64,000 nucleotides of DNA. It comes from Dyadobacter psychrophilus. Its GTDB lineage: Bacteria > Bacteroidota > Bacteroidia > Cytophagales > Spirosomataceae. The notes below the pieces were generated by a model that ran no database searches, was not told where the DNA came from, and saw only the letters and a program-made list of their open reading frames with translations. The stretch lies in the NCBI RefSeq assembly GCF_900167945.1, contig NZ_FUZA01000001.1, positions 1,632,858-1,696,857 on the forward strand, read 5' to 3'. The number at the start of each line of letters is the position of its first letter. The first letter of the stretch is position 1. The position numbers were made by a program, and so were the translations under genes. Positions 45,129-53,834 of this stretch are shown here, in pieces.

Positions 45129-45533
45129 CTATTGTTTATCTGCGATCATTTCTATCTCCTGGCCGTCGAAAATCACGAAAATATTGAGCTTACTGGATTT
45201 TACGCTGCCTACTTTTTCCGTTCCTTCATAAATGTCAATGCCTGTACTGCCTGCATTTTTAAGGTTTAATGTACCAAGATCTTCGTCCGGTTCAGAAACA
45301 CCGCCTAGTTTCAGTTTCATTTTGGCAGTGATAACTTCGGCCGAAAACTTGTCGAGCTGAACCGTGATCACTGCTCCGTTTAGTGGCTTGTTGGTGCCAT
45401 CCAAATTCAACTCGGTGACCCTATAAGTACCGGCAACCTGGGCGGCCAGTTCGGGAGCAGGATTCTTGTCTTTGTCTTCTTCGCAGGCAAAGAATAATGT
45501 ACTCAGGAATAAAATCAGAAAAATCTTTTTCAT
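45129..45533 (-). CDS. Small exported lipoprotein
   Basis: The 134-residue product has an SPII signal (ILFLSTLFFAC, Cys at about 17), an acidic linker and a compact beta-rich part with VAGTYRVTELNLDGTNKPLN near 33-52, similar to lipocalin-like or META-type small lipoproteins. No function is known. It is divergent from the TPR kinase gene, with a palindromic element in the shared upstream region, and precedes the 301-residue gene by 21 bp. Confidence 0.68.
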   Translation of the reverse strand: MKKIFLILFLSTLFFACEEDKDKNPAPELAAQVAGTYRVTELNLDGTNKPLNGAVITVQLDKFSAEVITAKMKLKLGGVSEPDEDLGTLNLKNAGSTGIDIYEGTEKVGSVKSSKLNIFVIFDGQEIEMIADKQ

Positions 45534-45622
45534 GGCTGTTTTAATTAAAAATTGAATAGATAGATGTTATAAATTGTCCTTTTTGACTCTACAAAGGTAG
45601 ACCGCTACTAGCCAGGCAATCA

Positions 45623-45667
45623 ATCCTCTAAAAGTAGGATTTTCGAAAAATCATGCTTTTAGAGGAT
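45623..45667. promoter_or_regulatory. Hairpin or operator in the divergent promoter region
   Basis: ATCCTCTAAAAG (45623-45634) and its exact complement (45656-45667) enclose a second perfect dyad, GATTTT (45638-45643) with AAAATC (45647-45652). The element sits between the divergent lipoprotein (minus) and TPR kinase (plus) genes, 69 bp before the kinase ATG. It is a good candidate binding site for the NarL-type regulator of the same locus. Confidence 0.5.
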
Positions 45668-45735
45668 ATTATTGAAAGGTTTTATTTAGGAATTTTACAC
45701 CCGTAATTTTCCAGCCACAACTCCTCCGTGAATCG

Positions 45736-47658
45736 ATGAAATTAGTTTATAAGACGGCCCTACTCTTCTTTCTTTATGTACATGCGAGCGCCCAAAACGC
45801 AGATGCGATTTTGAAGAAGATCAGGGAAAGTAAGGAAGACACAAACCGCGTGCTGGCGTACATTGAATATGGTCAGTTGCTGGAAAATCAGAATCTCGAC
45901 AGTGCCGGTAAATATTATTTGAAGGCCGAAGCATTAAGCCAGAAGCTGAACTATGGTATAGGTAAGTTCAAATTCCGCTCGAACTACACTTACATTCTGA
46001 ATTTGCAAGGCAAGTTTGATCAAGGACTCAAACTGAACAAAGAGAGTTTCGAAATCGCCAGGGAATTGAAACACGAGGTGAACATTGGAAAAAGCCTTGC
46101 CAATATCGCCACCAGTCACGTCTATATGGGCAATTTTACGGAAGCCATCAAGTATTACCAACGATCGGCAGATCAGTTTGAGAAGCTGGGAATGAAGGAA
46201 TTTTTGCCAAGACTTTACATTAGCATCGGATCAGCATTTGAACATGCCAATCTTTTTAATAAATCATTGGTATACAAACAAAAAGCATTGCAGCTGGCCC
46301 GTCCGATGAAGGACAGTCTCACACTTGCAGACATTCTGACAAATCTCGGTGGCTGTTACTTCAATTTAAAACGCTATAAAGAAGGCTTGGCAGTTTACAC
46401 CGAAGGACTTGCAGTGGCGCAAAAAATCAAGTCGGATATTTTTGTGGTGCAGGCTTATGGCGGACTTTGCAGGGTTAACAGGGGTCTGAAAAAGTTGGAT
46501 GTGGCGCGGGAATATGGAGAAAAAGGGTTGGATTTGGCAAGGAAGACGGGCAATGTGTTTTTGGAAATGGAATGTCTCCGTGCACTAATGTTCGTAGCAG
46601 AAGACAGCAATCAGCCAGAACTTTCTGCGAAATACACCAGGGAAGCGCTCAAAATTGCCGAAGCCAATGAAATGACGGATCATTTGGTGGAGCTGTACGA
46701 GGATTATGCAACGGATCTGGCGCGCGAAAACAATTACAAAGGAGCTTACGATTATCTGATGAAATACACGATCATGAACGACTCGATCCAGGGACTTGAC
46801 ATTCAAAAACAATTGCAGGAACTGGACACGAAATATCTGACAGCGCAAAAGGAAAAGCAGATCGTCACGCTTGAAAAAGAAAAACAAACCCGTAACACAC
46901 TAATTTATAGCCTGATAGCAGGTTTAGTCGTATTCATACTGATAGCGGTTTTAGTTTACAGGAACATCGCGATCCGCAAGCGGATCGCCGAACAGGAGGT
47001 TTTACAATTGCAACAGGAAAAACAGCTGGTAGCCACAAATTCAATTTTGAAGGGCCAAGAAGAAGAACGCACCCGCGTAGCCAGGGACTTGCATGACGGT
47101 CTCGGCGGATTATTATCTGGTATCAAATTAACTTTAAATTCCGTGAAAGGAAATGTAATTCTACCCGAGGAAAGCGCTATGACCTTTACCCGGGCACTCA
47201 CACAACTTGATGGCGCAATCAGCGAAATGCGCCGCGTGGCACACAGCATGATGCCCGAAACATTGGTCAGGTTTGGCCTCATCGAAGCTCTTAATGATTT
47301 TTGCGAAGGCATCAGCTCATCCGGACAACTTAAAGTCACTATGCAGAACTTTGGCTTTGAGGAACGCCTCGATTCTTCCATTGAAATCGTGCTTTACCGC
47401 GTCGTGCAGGAGCTTTTGAACAATGTGCTCAAATATGCGGAAGCTACGGAAGCGCAGGTTCAGCTTACGCGGGTCGGGAGCAACGTCAGCCTCACAGTGG
47501 AGGATAATGGCAAAGGTTTTGATGTTAACAGCCTGGAAACGAGCAAGGGCGCAGGGTTCAGAAATGTGCAAGCCAGGGTTGATTATCTCAATGGCAAGCT
47601 CGATATTCAGTCCACGCCCGAAGAAGGCACCTCGGTGCTGGTAGAAATTGTAGTATAA
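45736..47658 (+). CDS. TPR-containing sensor histidine kinase (HisKA_3 type)
   Basis: The 640-residue protein has a signal peptide (about 1-19), some eight TPR repeats to about residue 340 (for example ANIATSHVYMGNFTEAIKYY and LADILTNLGGCYFNLKRYKE), a coiled coil, one transmembrane helix at about 393-413, a HisKA_3 domain with H453 in VARDLHDGLGGLLSGIKLTL and a HATPase domain (ELLNNVLKYAEATEA, DNGKGFD). The TPR array is extracytoplasmic and probably binds a protein ligand. The NarL-type regulator gene follows 45 bp later. A hybrid array plus HisKA_3 is a common Bacteroidota design. Confidence 0.93.
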   Translation: MKLVYKTALLFFLYVHASAQNADAILKKIRESKEDTNRVLAYIEYGQLLENQNLDSAGKYYLKAEALSQKLNYGIGKFKFRSNYTYILNLQGKFDQGLKLNKESFEIARELKHEVNIGKSLANIATSHVYMGNFTEAIKYYQRSADQFEKLGMKEFLPRLYISIGSAFEHANLFNKSLVYKQKALQLARPMKDSLTLADILTNLGGCYFNLKRYKEGLAVYTEGLAVAQKIKSDIFVVQAYGGLCRVNRGLKKLDVAREYGEKGLDLARKTGNVFLEMECLRALMFVAEDSNQPELSAKYTREALKIAEANEMTDHLVELYEDYATDLARENNYKGAYDYLMKYTIMNDSIQGLDIQKQLQELDTKYLTAQKEKQIVTLEKEKQTRNTLIYSLIAGLVVFILIAVLVYRNIAIRKRIAEQEVLQLQQEKQLVATNSILKGQEEERTRVARDLHDGLGGLLSGIKLTLNSVKGNVILPEESAMTFTRALTQLDGAISEMRRVAHSMMPETLVRFGLIEALNDFCEGISSSGQLKVTMQNFGFEERLDSSIEIVLYRVVQELLNNVLKYAEATEAQVQLTRVGSNVSLTVEDNGKGFDVNSLETSKGAGFRNVQARVDYLNGKLDIQSTPEEGTSVLVEIVV

Positions 47659-47703
47659 ATTGCTTTTTAGCAAAAAAACGTATCCCAACTTTATCTGAAC
47701 ATT

Positions 47704-48321
47704 ATGAGTGTCAAAATCCTGATTGTAGATGACCACCCGCTGGTATTGGAAGGCCTGAAATCCCTTTTGTCTGAAAGTGAAGGCATATCGGTCGTAGGCA
47801 CCGCCACCAACGCCATAGACGCCATTGCATTCCTCAAATCCAACGAAGTTGACATTGCTTTTCTGGACATTAACCTGCCAGATATCAGCGGAATAGAGCT
47901 TTGCAAGAAGGTTAAGGATCAATTCCCGGAAGTGAAAACACTTGCGCTAAGCACATTCAGCGAACGGGCTTACGTCTCGCGAATGATCCAGAACGGCGCT
48001 TCGGGATATCTGATCAAGAGTTCCAGCAAGGAAGAAATACTGGAAGCCATTGATCAGGTCCAGGCGGGCGGTTATTTCATGAATGTCAATTTTGATCAGG
48101 CCGCTGCCGCGCCTACGCCTAAAACAATCCCGTTCCTGACACGCCGGGAAAAAGAAGTTCTTATTCTCATCGCAGAAGGCCTCACCAATCCCCAGATCGC
48201 CGACAAACTATTCATCAGCGTCACCACCGTAAACAGCCACCGCCAAAACCTTCTCATGAAATTCGAAGTTTCAAATACCGCATCACTCATTAAGCTTGCA
48301 GCGGGGTTGGGGTTGATTTGA
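47704..48321 (+). CDS. NarL/FixJ-type response regulator
   Basis: The 205-residue product has a receiver domain (ILIVDDHPLVLEGL, phosphoacceptor D55 in FLDINLPD, and YLIKSSSKEEILEAI with the conserved Lys) and a LuxR-type helix-turn-helix at about 140-203 (LTRREKEVLILIAEGLTNPQ, IADKLFISVTTVNSHRQNLL). It is the partner of the TPR histidine kinase directly upstream. Confidence 0.94.
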   Translation: MSVKILIVDDHPLVLEGLKSLLSESEGISVVGTATNAIDAIAFLKSNEVDIAFLDINLPDISGIELCKKVKDQFPEVKTLALSTFSERAYVSRMIQNGASGYLIKSSSKEEILEAIDQVQAGGYFMNVNFDQAAAAPTPKTIPFLTRREKEVLILIAEGLTNPQIADKLFISVTTVNSHRQNLLMKFEVSNTASLIKLAAGLGLI

Positions 48322-48375
48322 TGACAAGTAAAGTTTCAATTGGTGGAAGACTCAAAAAATTAATTAAATTTGAGA

Positions 48376-48588
48376 ATGACAACATTAAGAGTAAGCATAC
48401 TAAACCCAAAAGCGACAAAATTGCTGAAAGATCTGGCAGATCTTGAATTGATCGCAATTGAAAAGCAGTCTGCTTCCGGTTTTGCTTCAATTCTCAAACG
48501 ACTACGTTCCAAAAACAAATCAGTTCCCAATATGGATGAAATCACCAGGGAAGTAGAGTTGGTCCGTAGCAAACGATATGAGAAATAA
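48376..48588 (+). CDS. Antitoxin of a PIN toxin pair
   Basis: The 70-residue acidic/basic protein starts at ATG 48376. It has a strand VSILNPKATKLLKDLADLEL, a long helix with IAIEKQSASGFASILKRLRS and an Arg/Lys-rich tail. Its position, size and 11-bp overlap with the following PIN toxin gene show it to be the partner antitoxin of the toxin; the family is not one of the well-characterised ones. It begins 54 bp after the response regulator gene. Confidence 0.72.
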   Translation: MTTLRVSILNPKATKLLKDLADLELIAIEKQSASGFASILKRLRSKNKSVPNMDEITREVELVRSKRYEK

Positions 48589-48991
48589 CCCCGAAAGAAT
48601 AATTTTAGACACCAATCTTTGGATAAGTTTTCTCATTTCAAAAGACTTTTCGAAGCTAGATAAAATCCTCTTCTCCCGGAAATGCCGTTTGGTTTTTAGC
48701 GAAGAGCTTATGCAGGAATTCTTGCAAGTCGCAGGCAGGCCAAAGTTTAGAAAACATTTCTCTTCGGACGACTTCGAAGCCATCCTGGAATCGATAGAAG
48801 CGTATGCGGATTTCGTTCACGTCACCACAGAAACAACACTCTGTCGAGATCCCAAGGATAACTTTCTACTTTCGCTGGCAATAGACAGCAAAGCTGCTTA
48901 TTTGCTGACCGGGGACGCCGACCTTCTGAATATCGAGAAAATTGATGATACAGAAATACTGACTATTTCAAACTTCCTTCACAAAATATAA
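48578..48991 (+). CDS. PIN-domain toxin (COG1569-like)
   Basis: The 137-residue protein is a PIN-fold RNase of a type II toxin-antitoxin system. Acidic active-site residues are visible at D11 (ILDTNLWISF), E42/E43 (FSEELMQEF), D91/D94 (CRDPKDNFLL) and D113/D115 (TGDADLLNIE), the usual order for the family. It overlaps the antitoxin gene by 11 bp, as in coupled toxin-antitoxin units. Confidence 0.88.
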   Translation: MRNNPERIILDTNLWISFLISKDFSKLDKILFSRKCRLVFSEELMQEFLQVAGRPKFRKHFSSDDFEAILESIEAYADFVHVTTETTLCRDPKDNFLLSLAIDSKAAYLLTGDADLLNIEKIDDTEILTISNFLHKI

Positions 48992-49068
48992 CAACTCCGC
49001 CAAAAATCTCACCTATAACGTCGCTGGCAAGGATTTTTTATTCCTATTAAGAATATTTATCCTTCCAT

Positions 49069-49776
49069 ATGACTAAAACGATTTACTGTTTCTTTTTTGC
49101 GTTGGTCTTTTCTGTAACAGGCGCTTTTGCGCAGCTTACAATTTTTAATGTTTCTTCTTCCGAGATTACGGAAAAGAATAAGTTGAGCTTTCAGCAGCAG
49201 TTTGAAATTCAAGACGTTATCAACTCTACAACCACCGCAACCTACGGCCTGGGCAAATTTTGGGAAGTTGGTGTTAATGTTTTCAATATCAACTACGAAC
49301 GCGCTTCACATCATTTTGTCCATAACGATTCCAGCGCCGTAGAGCCCTATGCACCTTTGGTTCTTGTCAATACGCAGAAGTTGTTCAAGATTAATAAGGT
49401 GCTGGGAATTGGCATAGGGGGCTTGATCGGGACAAATCTTGCCCACAAAAAGCATTTGGTTTATTTTACTTACACCAATCTGGCTGCTTCACTCGCAGAT
49501 GATCATTATAAATTAGCAGCCGGAGGCTATTTCGCCAATAATGGTTACCTGGGCGAAGGTCCTGTTGAAGGGGTTCAGCTCGGGCTTGATGCGGGAATCT
49601 GGTACGAAAAAATACACATACTAGCCGACTGGCTTTCCGGCTCCCATTCAAAAGGACAGCTTTCCACAGGCGTCGGAATTTACTTCCTGAAACATCTGCC
49701 CGTCTCAGTAGGCTGGCAACGCTCGAACGCCGACGGCTCCCAGGGCTGGGTGCTGCAGGTTACCTATGTGCCGTAA
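49069..49776 (+). CDS. Putative outer-membrane or exported beta-rich protein
   Basis: The 235-residue product has a signal peptide (FFFALVFSVTGAFAQ) and many alternating hydrophobic strands (ATYGLGKFWEVGVNVFNI, LGIGIGGLIGTNLAH, QLGLDAGIWYEKIHILADWL, TGVGIYFLKHLPVSVGW), compatible with a small beta-barrel. The final residue is Pro, not the Phe common in barrels. No family is recognised. Tail-to-tail with the sulfatase gene, no clear terminator in the 28-bp gap. Confidence 0.65.
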   Translation: MTKTIYCFFFALVFSVTGAFAQLTIFNVSSSEITEKNKLSFQQQFEIQDVINSTTTATYGLGKFWEVGVNVFNINYERASHHFVHNDSSAVEPYAPLVLVNTQKLFKINKVLGIGIGGLIGTNLAHKKHLVYFTYTNLAASLADDHYKLAAGGYFANNGYLGEGPVEGVQLGLDAGIWYEKIHILADWLSGSHSKGQLSTGVGIYFLKHLPVSVGWQRSNADGSQGWVLQVTYVP

Positions 49777-49804
49777 TACTGCCAGGCTCAAAACGACACC
49801 TACA

Positions 49805-51259
49805 TCACTCATTTGTGACCAAACTTCCAAAGGGAAACAATGCCGATGACACATGCGCCCGATTCATGATCTGACCGAGTTCTTTGGCTTTTTCGGGGAA
49901 TTGGGGCGTGATATTGGTGGTTTCGCCCGGGTCTTTGGAGAGGTCGTATAGTTCAACTAATGCATCCGGGTTCCCGGCAGCTTTCAACCTTACCGCTTTC
50001 CAGTTCCCCTGCCTGACAGCCTGCCGGCCACCTTGTTCATGAAATTCCCAGTATAGATAATCGTGCTTTTTCTGCGTAGGCTTTCCTTTCAATGCGTCGG
50101 TAAACGATATGCCGTCAATGTTAGCAGGCGACTGTGCATTGGCCAGTTCGGTGAAAGTGGGCAAAATATCCCAGAATGCTCCTATATAGTCGCTTTTTGA
50201 ATTTGGCTTGATAACCCCTGGCCACCGTGCAGCGAATGGTTCTCTTACTCCGCCTTCGTATAAATCACGCTTCACGCCACGGAAACCACCGCTGCTATTA
50301 AAGAATTTCGGGTCCGCACCGCCTTCCACGTGCGGGCCATTATCGCTGGTGAATATGACAAGCGTATTTTTATCGAGTCCTTTTTCTTTTAATTTATCCA
50401 AAACCTGTCCCACGTACATATCCAGACGGCTTACCATCGCTGCAAATGTGGCCCGCGGATGTTCCTGGGAAGCATAGCCACCACTTTTTGCATTGGAACC
50501 ATAATCTGCGCCTCGGTGAAATTTCTCTTCAAACTTGCCTTTATACGATTGAAAAATGCTGTCATCGGGCACAAGCAGCTCCGCGTGCGGCAAAATGTAC
50601 GGCAGGAACAGGAAAAATGGCTGCTTACCATCCCTGCTATCCATAAAGCTCAATGCCTTTTTCTGAATGAGGTCCGGTGCGTATTCTTTATTGTAAAGCA
50701 GGTTTTTGTTGGCTTCGAGGACTATTTTCTTATCATTTTCCCAAAGATGGTCCGGGTAGTAACGATGAGCGAGACTCTGGCAATTGTAACCATAGAATTG
50801 GCTGAAACCCTGTTTGTTAGGATCTCCATCGGAGCCAACCGGCCCAAGTCCCCATTTACCAAACGCACCGGTAACGTAACCTGCTTTTTGCAAAATTTCA
50901 GCAACCGTCAACACTGAATCTGCGATGGGTTGCTGGCCTTCGGGCGAAACGCTTTTATTTCCCCTGATATATGTATGTCCTGTATGCTGGCCCGTTAACA
51001 GCGAAGATCTGGAAGGGGCGCAAACAGAGGTGCCTGCATAAAATTGATTAAAAACCATCCCTTCCCTCGCCAGACGATCAATGTTAGGCGTTTTAATGAG
51101 CTTCTGCCCGTTAAACCCAACATCCCCGTAACCAAGGTCATCGGCAAGAATAAAAATGATATTGGGTCGAACTGCTTTTGAGGCCTGAGTCTGCGCGTGT
51201 AATTCTGCTCCGGTGAGATGAACTATCAAGCAGCAAATCAGTGCAATAACGTTTTTCAT
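49805..51259 (-). CDS. Secreted type I sulfatase (arylsulfatase family)
   Basis: The 484-residue protein has a signal peptide (about 1-22) and the alkaline-phosphatase-like fold. RPNIIFILADDLGYGDVG gives the first calcium ligands (D40, D41). C80 in VCAPSRSSLLTGQHTG is the CxPxR formylglycine site. FTSDNGPHVEGGADP near 300 supplies the remaining metal ligands. Maturation needs a formylglycine-generating or anaerobic sulfatase-maturing enzyme, not seen here. It is divergent from the LacI-type gene and may supply desulfated sugars to the neighbouring operon. Confidence 0.9.
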   Translation of the reverse strand: MKNVIALICCLIVHLTGAELHAQTQASKAVRPNIIFILADDLGYGDVGFNGQKLIKTPNIDRLAREGMVFNQFYAGTSVCAPSRSSLLTGQHTGHTYIRGNKSVSPEGQQPIADSVLTVAEILQKAGYVTGAFGKWGLGPVGSDGDPNKQGFSQFYGYNCQSLAHRYYPDHLWENDKKIVLEANKNLLYNKEYAPDLIQKKALSFMDSRDGKQPFFLFLPYILPHAELLVPDDSIFQSYKGKFEEKFHRGADYGSNAKSGGYASQEHPRATFAAMVSRLDMYVGQVLDKLKEKGLDKNTLVIFTSDNGPHVEGGADPKFFNSSGGFRGVKRDLYEGGVREPFAARWPGVIKPNSKSDYIGAFWDILPTFTELANAQSPANIDGISFTDALKGKPTQKKHDYLYWEFHEQGGRQAVRQGNWKAVRLKAAGNPDALVELYDLSKDPGETTNITPQFPEKAKELGQIMNRAHVSSALFPFGSLVTNE

Positions 51260-51606
51260 TATTTACTACTAAATTTGGTATACTTCAAAAAGACATTGAA
51301 ACCACTGGAATACTTGAAAATCGGTGGCTATCTTTGCCCTGATACCCTACGACAGCACAGACGACTCGCATGAAATTGACAACCACCGAAAATTCCGGCA
51401 AGTCGGTCCTGAGCTGTCTCATAGGGTATCAGGGTTCAATAGTATTTATCCTGATGCGATCTTGAAGATATAATCTACTTGCTTGATAGACAAAATAAGG
51501 ATATAAAAATCAAACAAGCAATAGTCATAAGCAATAAAGCTGCGCTGACAGGTAGATTTTTTGAAATACAACTTCTTTGGTCATCTAATATTACTAACCT
51601 TTCCGG
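51260..51606. other. 347-bp divergent intergenic region with long inverted repeat
   Basis: The region between the sulfatase and LacI-type genes has no credible gene. It contains a 13-bp perfect inverted repeat (51337-51349 and 51422-51434) extended by a 6-bp dyad (51351-51356 and 51413-51418). TCGGTGG (51321-51327) also has its exact complement at 51383-51389. The two sets cross, so they cannot form in one simple hairpin. The remaining part up to 51606 shows no other structure I can support, apart from A/T-rich sequence before the LacI-type start. Confidence 0.5.
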
Positions 51607-52665
51607 ATGGAGAAAGACAATACTTATTTTGGCGTAAAGGAAATCGCGCGGCGTGCCAATGTTTCGATTGCCACGGTGGACAGGGTTATTCATAATCGCA
51701 CAGGGGTTTCTGAAAAAACCAAAAGGAAGATCAATGAGATCATTAAAGAACTTGATTATCAACCTAACATCTTAGCAAGCCGCCTGGCTTCCAGAAAAAT
51801 CATTTCGCTCGCTGTGTTGCTTCCGAAGGTTTCGCCCGAAACCGATTTCTGGGAGGCGCCGCTTAAAGGAATAGACCGTGCGCAGCAGGAAATCAAAAAA
51901 TATGGTGTCCAGGTCAGCACATTTCTTTTTGATCTGAATGATCATAAATCTTTCAGCGAACAAACAAAATTAATTCTGGAAGGCACATTTCACGGTGTTT
52001 TGCTGGCGCCTTCCTTTGTGGATGAATCCCGGGAGTTTGCGAAGGCATGTAACAAACTGAAAATCCCTTTCACGTTCATTGACTCTGACATTCCGGATCA
52101 GGAAAACCTGGCTTATATCGGCCCACATTTGTTTCAGAGCGGTTATGTAGGCGCAAAGCTGCTGACTTACCGGTTGAAAGAAAAGCATAAAGTACTGGTT
52201 GTCAATATCTCAAAAGAAACAGATACTTACAATTATCTGCAAATTGAAGAAGGTTTTCGTTCCTACTTTAAAGATAACAGTCTTCCAGGTGAGATTATTC
52301 GTGTGGACATTAAAGATACGGATAACCTCTCCGTGACGCGAGACCTTAAACGCATCCTGCATACAAATGAAGACATCGAAGCTATTTTTGTGACCAATTC
52401 GCGTGTTTCCGCGGTCGCCTCTTTTCTTGAAAAAAATAAACGCGGTGACATTTCTCTGATCGGATACGACTTTCTCAAAGAGAATGTCCGATATCTGAAC
52501 GAAGGGCTGATCGACTTCCTGATCTGCCACAAGCCGGAAGAACAAGGTTACCGCGGATTAATGGCCCTGTATCAAACATTGGTGCTCGGGTCTGCGGTAG
52601 AAAAAGTGCATTTTATGCCCATTGATATCATCACAAGAGAAAATCAGGCTTTTTATCAAAATTGA
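51607..52665 (+). CDS. LacI-family transcription repressor
   Basis: The 352-residue product has an N-terminal LacI helix-turn-helix (FGVKEIARRANVSIATVDRV, IHNRTGVSEKTKRKINEIIK, hinge ILASRLASRKI) and a periplasmic-binding-like sensor domain (LLPKVSPETDFWEAPLKGID, GVLLAPSFVDESREF, FIDSDIP, IGYDFLKENVRYL). The ligand is probably a sugar or sugar phosphate. A 14-bp palindrome with central CG lies downstream of its gene, just after the -7 box of the seven-gene operon, so that operon is the likely target. Confidence 0.92.
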   Translation: MEKDNTYFGVKEIARRANVSIATVDRVIHNRTGVSEKTKRKINEIIKELDYQPNILASRLASRKIISLAVLLPKVSPETDFWEAPLKGIDRAQQEIKKYGVQVSTFLFDLNDHKSFSEQTKLILEGTFHGVLLAPSFVDESREFAKACNKLKIPFTFIDSDIPDQENLAYIGPHLFQSGYVGAKLLTYRLKEKHKVLVVNISKETDTYNYLQIEEGFRSYFKDNSLPGEIIRVDIKDTDNLSVTRDLKRILHTNEDIEAIFVTNSRVSAVASFLEKNKRGDISLIGYDFLKENVRYLNEGLIDFLICHKPEEQGYRGLMALYQTLVLGSAVEKVHFMPIDIITRENQAFYQN

Positions 52666-52746
52666 GGCGATAATCAATTATAGCCATACAAAGTCTTTTG
52701 TTTTTGAGTTAAGCCAAAATTATTTATAATCAAATCGGCCAATAAG

Positions 52747-52789
52747 TTGTTAATAAAAATATAGTTATATATTTGCGGGTACGTACCCG
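52747..52789 (+). promoter_or_regulatory. Promoter with LacI-type operator at the start of the amino-sugar operon
   Basis: TTG (52747-52749), an 18-bp spacer and TATATTTG (52768-52775) form a good Bacteroidota promoter. The next 14 bases, CGGGTACGTACCCG (52776-52789), are a perfect palindrome with a central CG, the hallmark of LacI-family sites, and they cover the expected transcription start. Binding there would block initiation. The first operon gene begins 50 bp downstream. Confidence 0.75.
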
Positions 52790-52838
52790 AACTCATTCAC
52801 TTGATCGAGTCTATTCCTAAACACTTTACTATTCATAT

Positions 52839-53834
52839 ATGCATCTGAGCAGAAGAAACTTCATTCTCAAATCCGTCGCAACTGGCGCAGGATTGGGATT
52901 ACTGGATTATTTACCTGCATTAGCAAAGCCGGCCGACGGAAAGAGAGTAGGCATCATCGGCCTGGACACCTCTCACAGCATTGCTTTTACAAAGGCACTG
53001 AATGCCGATCAGCCCGACCCTGTTTACGACGGGTACAAAGTCACAGCCGCGTATCCATATGGAAGTAAAGACATTGAATCCAGCACGAAACGCATTCCCG
53101 GTTACATTGATGAAGTAAAGAAAATGGGTGTCAAGATCACAGGTTCGATACAAGAATTGCTGGCCGAAACCGATGTGATCCTTTTGGAAACAAATGACGG
53201 GCGATTGCATTTGCAACAGGCAACAGAAGTTTTCAAGACGGGCAAAAGAATGTTTATCGACAAACCCGTAGCTGGCTCATTATCAGACGCAATTGCCATC
53301 TATAAGGCTGCGGAGAAATATAAAATCCCTATTTTTTCGGCTTCATCGCTAAGATATATCAAAGGGCTCGAAAACGTAGACAAAGCCAAGGTTTTGGGCG
53401 CAGACACTTACAGCCCGGCGGTTTTGGAAAAAACCCATCCTGACTTTTTCTGGTATGGGGTTCATGGTGTGGAAACGCTTTATACCGTCATGGGAACTGG
53501 GTGTAAAAGCGTTACCCGCGTGAGCACGCCTAATACGGACATCGTGGTGGGCATATGGGGCGATGGACGCACGGGCACATTCCGAGGAACTCGCACAGGA
53601 AAACACGATTACGGCGGAACCGTTTTCACAGAAGACGGCAATAAAGTTTTAGGCCCATATGGCGGTTATGCACCGCTTTTGGTAGATATTATTAAGTATT
53701 TCAAAACAGGTGAAATGCCGGTAACGCCGGAAGAAACCATTGAAATATTTGCCTTTATGGAGGCGGCTGACGAGAGTAAGCGACAAGGCGGAAAAAGCGT
53801 AACATTAGAAAGCGTGCTAAAAAAAGCCAAATGA
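52839..53834 (+). CDS. Tat-exported Gfo/Idh/MocA-family oxidoreductase
   Basis: The 331-residue protein starts with a twin-arginine signal (SRRNFILKSVATGAGLGLLD), then a Rossmann fold (RVGIIGLDTSHSIAFTKALN) with the conserved EKP-type segment seen here as FIDKPVAGSLSDAI (Lys about 148) and the C-terminal Gfo/Idh sheet. It probably acts in the periplasm with tightly bound NAD(P), as do Tat-exported members. It is gene 1 of a seven-gene operon and overlaps the next by four bases (ATGA). Confidence 0.85.
   Translation: MHLSRRNFILKSVATGAGLGLLDYLPALAKPADGKRVGIIGLDTSHSIAFTKALNADQPDPVYDGYKVTAAYPYGSKDIESSTKRIPGYIDEVKKMGVKITGSIQELLAETDVILLETNDGRLHLQQATEVFKTGKRMFIDKPVAGSLSDAIAIYKAAEKYKIPIFSASSLRYIKGLENVDKAKVLGADTYSPAVLEKTHPDFFWYGVHGVETLYTVMGTGCKSVTRVSTPNTDIVVGIWGDGRTGTFRGTRTGKHDYGGTVFTEDGNKVLGPYGGYAPLLVDIIKYFKTGEMPVTPEETIEIFAFMEAADESKRQGGKSVTLESVLKKAK

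Noticed and set aside
47317..47922. 201-residue minus-strand frame spanning the TPR kinase and NarL regulator junction
   Set aside because: It overlaps two confirmed plus-strand genes and lacks any domain.
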